From the NCBI GenBank assembly GCA_944323785.1, contig CALUTU010000017.1, positions 1 to 50,050 on the forward strand: a stretch of DNA of 50,050 bases, in the 5' to 3' direction. The notes under the pieces were generated by a model, which saw nothing but the letters and a program-made list of their open reading frames with translations, was not told the DNA's origin and did no database searches. The position numbers and the translations under genes are program-made. Shown piece by piece: positions 46,040 through 50,050 of the stretch (positions are counted from its first letter, which is position 1; each line of letters begins with the position of its first letter). The stretch comes from an uncultured Bacteroidales bacterium. GTDB taxonomy: Bacteria > Bacteroidota > Bacteroidia > Bacteroidales > UBA932.

Positions 46040-49000
46040 TTACTTTCTTATCACCATCTTTAACACCCCTAAAACCTTAAATGATTCTTCTGGGTCAAGG
46101 ATAACTGTTTTATATTCTTTATTTAGAGGAATTAATTCAATGAGTGAGTGCTCCCAACCATCTTCCGTAGCACGTTTCTCACTATGATATTTTTTGATGG
46201 TACAAGCTATATTGTCGCTATCATAGTCCTTTATATTATAACCTTCCACCAGTACGATTTCACCTTCGCGACTACCACCTGTATAGCGTGCAAAAACACA
46301 GTAATCTCCATTATTTATTTTTGGTTGCATACTATCACCCATTGCACGAACCACAAACATTGATTCATCTAAATGTGACATTTCCGCAGATACATCTATC
46401 CATTGTGCTTCTTCGTACGGCACCCCAATTTCAGATAAATCGTGACAAGCGGCTTTAATGCTCGGATAGAATGGCAAATGTGTTACGAAACGTTGTGTAT
46501 CAGATACCTCATCAATGATTCGCGATGAAATAGTAAGATTAGAATTTTCGTCTTCATTCTCAGTCGAATCCTTTGTTTCATGATATACGTCATTCTCATT
46601 AAAGTTCTCCACTTGTTCCATTACCTGACGAAATACTTCCGGACTATATTGTGGCGGATAACCATTCTTTACCAAACATACTTTAATGTCAAACTTCAAT
46701 TGGTTACGAACATTCTGATTGTTCAACCAATCGGCAACACTCGATTTCAGATCAATTATCTCTTTAATCTTACGCGCTAAATCTCTGCACTTCTCATTAA
46801 TCCTAATCCCATCTATCTCTTTCTCTTCACCATATACAAAATTAAATTGATCGCGTAGCAGGATTAAAATATCATAAAATGCCTTTTCTTCAAAAGTAAG
46901 ATTCAGTTTTCGGAAGCTTTCCCTATCTTTCTGCATTTCTTGAAGAATCTGTAAAGCTTGTTCAGTTGCACTCTTTATGATTTCTTCTGATGTTGCATCT
47001 TGAGCTTCACCAGCTTCCTCTGCACTTAAATGTTTTCTACGTTCATGATATTGTTTAATGGTTTCTTCCAGCATTTCCATAAACCGTTTGGCAGCTGCTC
47101 CATTAGTCCGACCATACTCTGTTATCTGCTTCTTGAGCATTTTAACCAGCAATTCCAATTTGGAAGCAGGCATCTTTACATCAGATAGCTTTTCAAAGTA
47201 TTCCGGACTAAATATATCCTCCTCTTCTCCTATTTCCAAAACGCTTTCGACCTTGGTATATTTTAATGCCTCTTCCACCATCTTAGCCACCTTTCGATTC
47301 ATGGTTTCTGCATCAGGCACATCCGTTCCACTCATTTTACGCACAAAACCAGCTATCGCCATAAAGCATTGCGCTAAAGCAGATTCTTCTTCACTCAAAT
47401 ATCCTGATGGCTGGCATATGTCGTATGCTATACGCATCCGCTTAACCACCTTCAAGAAGTATGTTTTAAAAGATACTTTCTTTACTTTCTTACCATCATC
47501 AGAGGCTAAGTTTAACTGATCGTTTGACTTGAAAACATACTCTGCTACTTTGGCTAATAGTGTATATCTCAGTGCCGGATCTGTATCTGGATTAAGGAAT
47601 GGCGTTAAATCCTCTTTCTTGAATAAATCTTTCAGTATTGATAACTGCTCCCTGAATATCAATGTTGCCTGTTCTACATCGTCATCAGTCGGTGCAAATG
47701 TATTACCACCACCGCCATATATTTTCATAGCTTCACGCATATTGTCGCGTATGCCGATATAGTCAATGACAAGGCCGAATTCCTTTTGTGGATATTTTCT
47801 GTTTACACGGCTGATAGTTTGGATAAGCGTGTGTTTTTGTAATGGTTTATCATTATATAGATAGGTTAAAGACTCTACGTCAAAACCTGTAATCCACATA
47901 TCCACAACAATCACAATGCGGAAATTACTCTTCTCTTGTTTAAATGCAGCGTCTAAGTCTTCAGAACGTTTGTCATTCGTTACTCCTCCTAAATATTCAT
48001 ACATATCTTTAGGGTCGTTCTTACCCACACTGGCGACCATTGCCATAGTAGGCATTTCAGGCAGTTCTTTTAGCTCTTCTTCCGTACACACAACACCTTC
48101 GGGCGATTTCCTTAATTCAAACCATTCCGGGTATTTCTCTTGGAAAACAGTAAGTAGTTTGTATGCAATTTCACGTTTAGAGCATACCACCATTGCTTTT
48201 TGCACTCGGTCTGGATCACCATTACATGCATTTATGTAATGGTCGTGTATATCCACAGCTAAACGTTCCAATCTTTGTGGTTCACCAAGAATCACTTGTA
48301 ATGAACTCATAGCTATCTTACTGGCTTCTATATCTTCTTTAGTGGAACCATCTTCAGCACAGCGTTTATAATATTCCTCTACTAACTGGATTTTTTCTTT
48401 ATCTAAAAGAACTTTTGTAATCCGAGGGTGGTATTTGATTGGCACAGTTATCTCATCAGCAACCGCTTGATCCATGGTATATCTGTCAATCTCATCACCA
48501 AACGTTTGATAGGTTTCTGCAATGGGAGTACCGGTAAATCCTACAAATGTAGCATGTGGTAAAGCTTCACGAAGCACCTTTGCGTATGGTTTGGATAACA
48601 CAGCTCTCATTTGTTCATCATTACTTGCTGCTAACTCTATTTCATCTTCATTCGGCTTACTGAATTTGATACGTTTAGCACTTTCCAACTGAGTACGATG
48701 TGCTTCATCGCTAAAGCAGATGATGTTAGAGCGTTTGTTAATGAGTCCCACCGGGTCATCTTCACGGTCACAAAATTTCTGTATCGTACAAATATAAAAT
48801 CCCCCGCTTTCTCGTGCAGCCAGTTCTTCACGCAGTTTTTTGCGTGTAGGTACCACAGACACCTCACCTAATCCGAGGAACTCTTTACTCTTGGTAAATA
48901 ACTTGCTACCCTGTTTCTGCAAGTCATCTCGATCTACTATCATCAAGATGGTTGGCGAACCAATTTCCGATGCACATCGCATAGAAAGTTGACGTGCAAG

Positions 49001-49963
49001 AAAAGCCATTGTGTAGGTCTTCCCACATCCGGTAGCTCCAAAATATGTACCTCCTTTTCCACTTTTCTCCTTCACAGATTTCACGATACTTTCACGAAGC
49101 AGCCGTGTGGCAAAGAATTGAGGATAACGGCATACTATTTCTTTCTCCTTATCATCATATTCCTTGTCCTGAAAATAAATGTAGTCTCGGAATATTTCAA
49201 GGAATCTTTCTGGAGAATAGACTCCTTTCACCATGGTCAGCATCTCATCAAATGGGGATGTAGATACTTGATCATCGTTGTTCACTCTACGCCAAGCATA
49301 AAAATGTTCGTATGGAGTACGCACTGTTCCAAGACGTGTTTTTACACCATCACTTATACATGCTAATGGACAATAATGAAGCAAGTGTGGGATATCACGC
49401 CAGTAGCGAATATTTATCTGTTCCCAAGCATCAAATATGGTCGCTTTATCGTCTGCTGGATTTTTCAGTTCCATCACACAGAGCGGCATTCCATTTACAT
49501 ATAAAATAATATCTGGACGTCTATTCTTTGTGCGACCATTATTTACATACTCAACTGAAAATTGATTGACTACTCGGAATATGTTTTTAGCTGATTGGTC
49601 TTCCTTAGGTTTATCAAAATCAATAATAGGTATGTTTCGTGTTGTACCGTTTTTAGATGTAAAGTTTACACCTTCAACCATCCATCCATAAACTTTATGG
49701 AGGGTTGCAAAGTCTGTTTCTGCACCAACAAGTCGTACATTATCAACAATCTGTTGAATCTCATCCGCTTCAAGTCCCGTGTTGCTATTTGTCAAAAAGT
49801 CTATTAAGTCCTTCTCAATCAGAACTTCCTTTTTATTGGCTCGTACAATTTCATCACCTGATATATATGTCCAGCCCTCTTGTTCCAAGAATGAAATAAA
49901 TGCATTCTCAAAATCAGATTCGCAAAAGCGACCGTTATAATTTATTAGTTTACTTTTTGACAT
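46040..49963 (-). CDS. hsdR: Type I restriction HsdR fused to a LexA-like S24 peptidase domain
   Basis: A 1307-residue protein. The N-terminal nuclease has R-P-D151...E165-L-K167 (PD-(D/E)xK). The motor core has Walker A G309-A-T-G-C-G-K-T, D419-E-A-H and the I-S-R-V-N-R-K-Y-P motif VI region. A helical region (about 830-1120) is typical of HsdR. Residues 1155-1307 add an S24/LexA-like domain: F-V-V-R-A-M-G-D-S1211-M-Q-P (nucleophile), G-E-I-V-L-V-E-G, I-K1257-K (candidate general base) and I-E-L-I-P-L-N. The Ala-Gly bond of self-cleaving repressors corresponds to A-A-C-H near 1171-1174, so the glycine is absent. Ordinary HsdR ends before this domain. No HsdM or HsdS is in the window; upstream DNA past 49963 runs off the edge. 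Confidence 0.88.
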   Translation of the reverse strand: MSKSKLINYNGRFCESDFENAFISFLEQEGWTYISGDEIVRANKKEVLIEKDLIDFLTNSNTGLEADEIQQIVDNVRLVGAETDFATLHKVYGWMVEGVNFTSKNGTTRNIPIIDFDKPKEDQSAKNIFRVVNQFSVEYVNNGRTKNRRPDIILYVNGMPLCVMELKNPADDKATIFDAWEQINIRYWRDIPHLLHYCPLACISDGVKTRLGTVRTPYEHFYAWRRVNNDDQVSTSPFDEMLTMVKGVYSPERFLEIFRDYIYFQDKEYDDKEKEIVCRYPQFFATRLLRESIVKSVKEKSGKGGTYFGATGCGKTYTMAFLARQLSMRCASEIGSPTILMIVDRDDLQKQGSKLFTKSKEFLGLGEVSVVPTRKKLREELAARESGGFYICTIQKFCDREDDPVGLINKRSNIICFSDEAHRTQLESAKRIKFSKPNEDEIELAASNDEQMRAVLSKPYAKVLREALPHATFVGFTGTPIAETYQTFGDEIDRYTMDQAVADEITVPIKYHPRITKVLLDKEKIQLVEEYYKRCAEDGSTKEDIEASKIAMSSLQVILGEPQRLERLAVDIHDHYINACNGDPDRVQKAMVVCSKREIAYKLLTVFQEKYPEWFELRKSPEGVVCTEEELKELPEMPTMAMVASVGKNDPKDMYEYLGGVTNDKRSEDLDAAFKQEKSNFRIVIVVDMWITGFDVESLTYLYNDKPLQKHTLIQTISRVNRKYPQKEFGLVIDYIGIRDNMREAMKIYGGGGNTFAPTDDDVEQATLIFREQLSILKDLFKKEDLTPFLNPDTDPALRYTLLAKVAEYVFKSNDQLNLASDDGKKVKKVSFKTYFLKVVKRMRIAYDICQPSGYLSEEESALAQCFMAIAGFVRKMSGTDVPDAETMNRKVAKMVEEALKYTKVESVLEIGEEEDIFSPEYFEKLSDVKMPASKLELLVKMLKKQITEYGRTNGAAAKRFMEMLEETIKQYHERRKHLSAEEAGEAQDATSEEIIKSATEQALQILQEMQKDRESFRKLNLTFEEKAFYDILILLRDQFNFVYGEEKEIDGIRINEKCRDLARKIKEIIDLKSSVADWLNNQNVRNQLKFDIKVCLVKNGYPPQYSPEVFRQVMEQVENFNENDVYHETKDSTENEDENSNLTISSRIIDEVSDTQRFVTHLPFYPSIKAACHDLSEIGVPYEEAQWIDVSAEMSHLDESMFVVRAMGDSMQPKINNGDYCVFARYTGGSREGEIVLVEGYNIKDYDSDNIACTIKKYHSEKRATEDGWEHSLIELIPLNKEYKTVILDPEESFKVLGVLKMVIRK

Positions 49964-49965
49964 AG

Positions 49966-49973
49966 CAAATTTA
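49966..49973 (-). promoter_or_regulatory. TAAATTTG box before the HsdR-S24 gene
   Basis: A TAnnTTTG match on the minus strand ending 2 nt before the ATG at 49963. It predicts a leaderless transcript. The 77 bp beyond it to the window edge contain no gene I can see. Confidence 0.4.
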
Positions 49974-50050
49974 TTAGGTTAGTAATCTTATCTTAACTTA
50001 ACTGAGAGAACTGTACACTATATACTTGTATCTCCATTTTTTATTCTTTC

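Larger units (their letters stand above)
40833..50050. other. A+T-richer accessory block, probable defence island
   Basis: After the mnmE terminator, base composition drops visibly and codon choice changes, most strongly in the two minus-strand genes. All three genes are large nuclease/NTPase proteins of families associated with restriction of foreign DNA. No integrase, transposase or clear attachment-site repeat was found, and the right boundary lies outside the window. Confidence 0.6.

Noticed and set aside
46040-46500. A separate phage-repressor gene with an S24 domain
   Set aside because: The S24-like segment is in frame with and continuous to the HsdR body, with no stop, start or helix-turn-helix between them.

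Overview
The window looks like a chromosome segment of an anaerobic member of the Bacteroidota, most likely order Bacteroidales. The evidence is repeated TAnnTTTG promoter boxes (the Bacteroidota sigma-factor -7 element), a TamL-type outer-membrane assembly lipoprotein, a PorT-like barrel, HydG ([FeFe]-hydrogenase maturation), an oxygen-scavenging flavodiiron protein, a PPi-type phosphofructokinase, and a cysteate synthase, an enzyme that in this phylum fits sulfonolipid synthesis. Genus is not resolvable by reading; a Rikenellaceae/Alistipes-like lineage is a guess from the sulfonolipid trait. No rRNA, tRNA or CRISPR array was seen.

Layout. (1) 1-2408: an accessory edge with the first codons of a RhuM-like gene, about 590 bp of decayed sequence, a cupin, a flavodoxin-fold reductase and a NimA/PNPOx-like flavoprotein. 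(2) 14647 down to 2426 (minus): a tightly packed apparent operon carA-carB, five heterodisulfide-reductase-like genes (HdrC, HdrB, HdrA, HdrC2, and a membrane HdrE/HdrD fusion), cysteate synthase, a lipoprotein nitroreductase, a DUF486 membrane protein and a GNAT acetyltransferase. (3) 14726-16078 (plus): NfeD-type membrane protease. (4) 27841 down to 16032 (minus): a second long operon ligA-fprA-yihY-hydG-relA/spoT-Ig-like lipoprotein-barrel protein-ispG, with gaps from -17 to +21 bp. (5) 27913-32937 (plus): PPi-phosphofructokinase, GH13 hydrolase, sugar kinase-like APH protein, rarA. (6) 32949-35297 (minus) tamL, then 35430-40762 (plus) arginine decarboxylase-like, TrmH-family methyltransferase, rlmD-like methyltransferase, mnmE. 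(7) 40770-50050: an A+T-richer accessory block after the mnmE terminator that looks like a defence island: a PLD-nuclease/SF2-helicase/DUF3427 protein, and on the opposite strand a type I restriction HsdR fused to a C-terminal LexA-like S24 peptidase domain, followed 32 bp later by a DUF262/HNH (GmrSD-like) protein. No HsdM or HsdS is in view.

The two most unusual things are the operon that joins Hdr-like electron-transfer subunits with cysteate synthase (two functions otherwise known together from coenzyme M metabolism in methanogens) and the HsdR-S24 fusion paired with a GmrSD-like nuclease. A third recurring signal is that many promoter -7 boxes end only 2-11 nt before the start codon, which predicts leaderless mRNAs.
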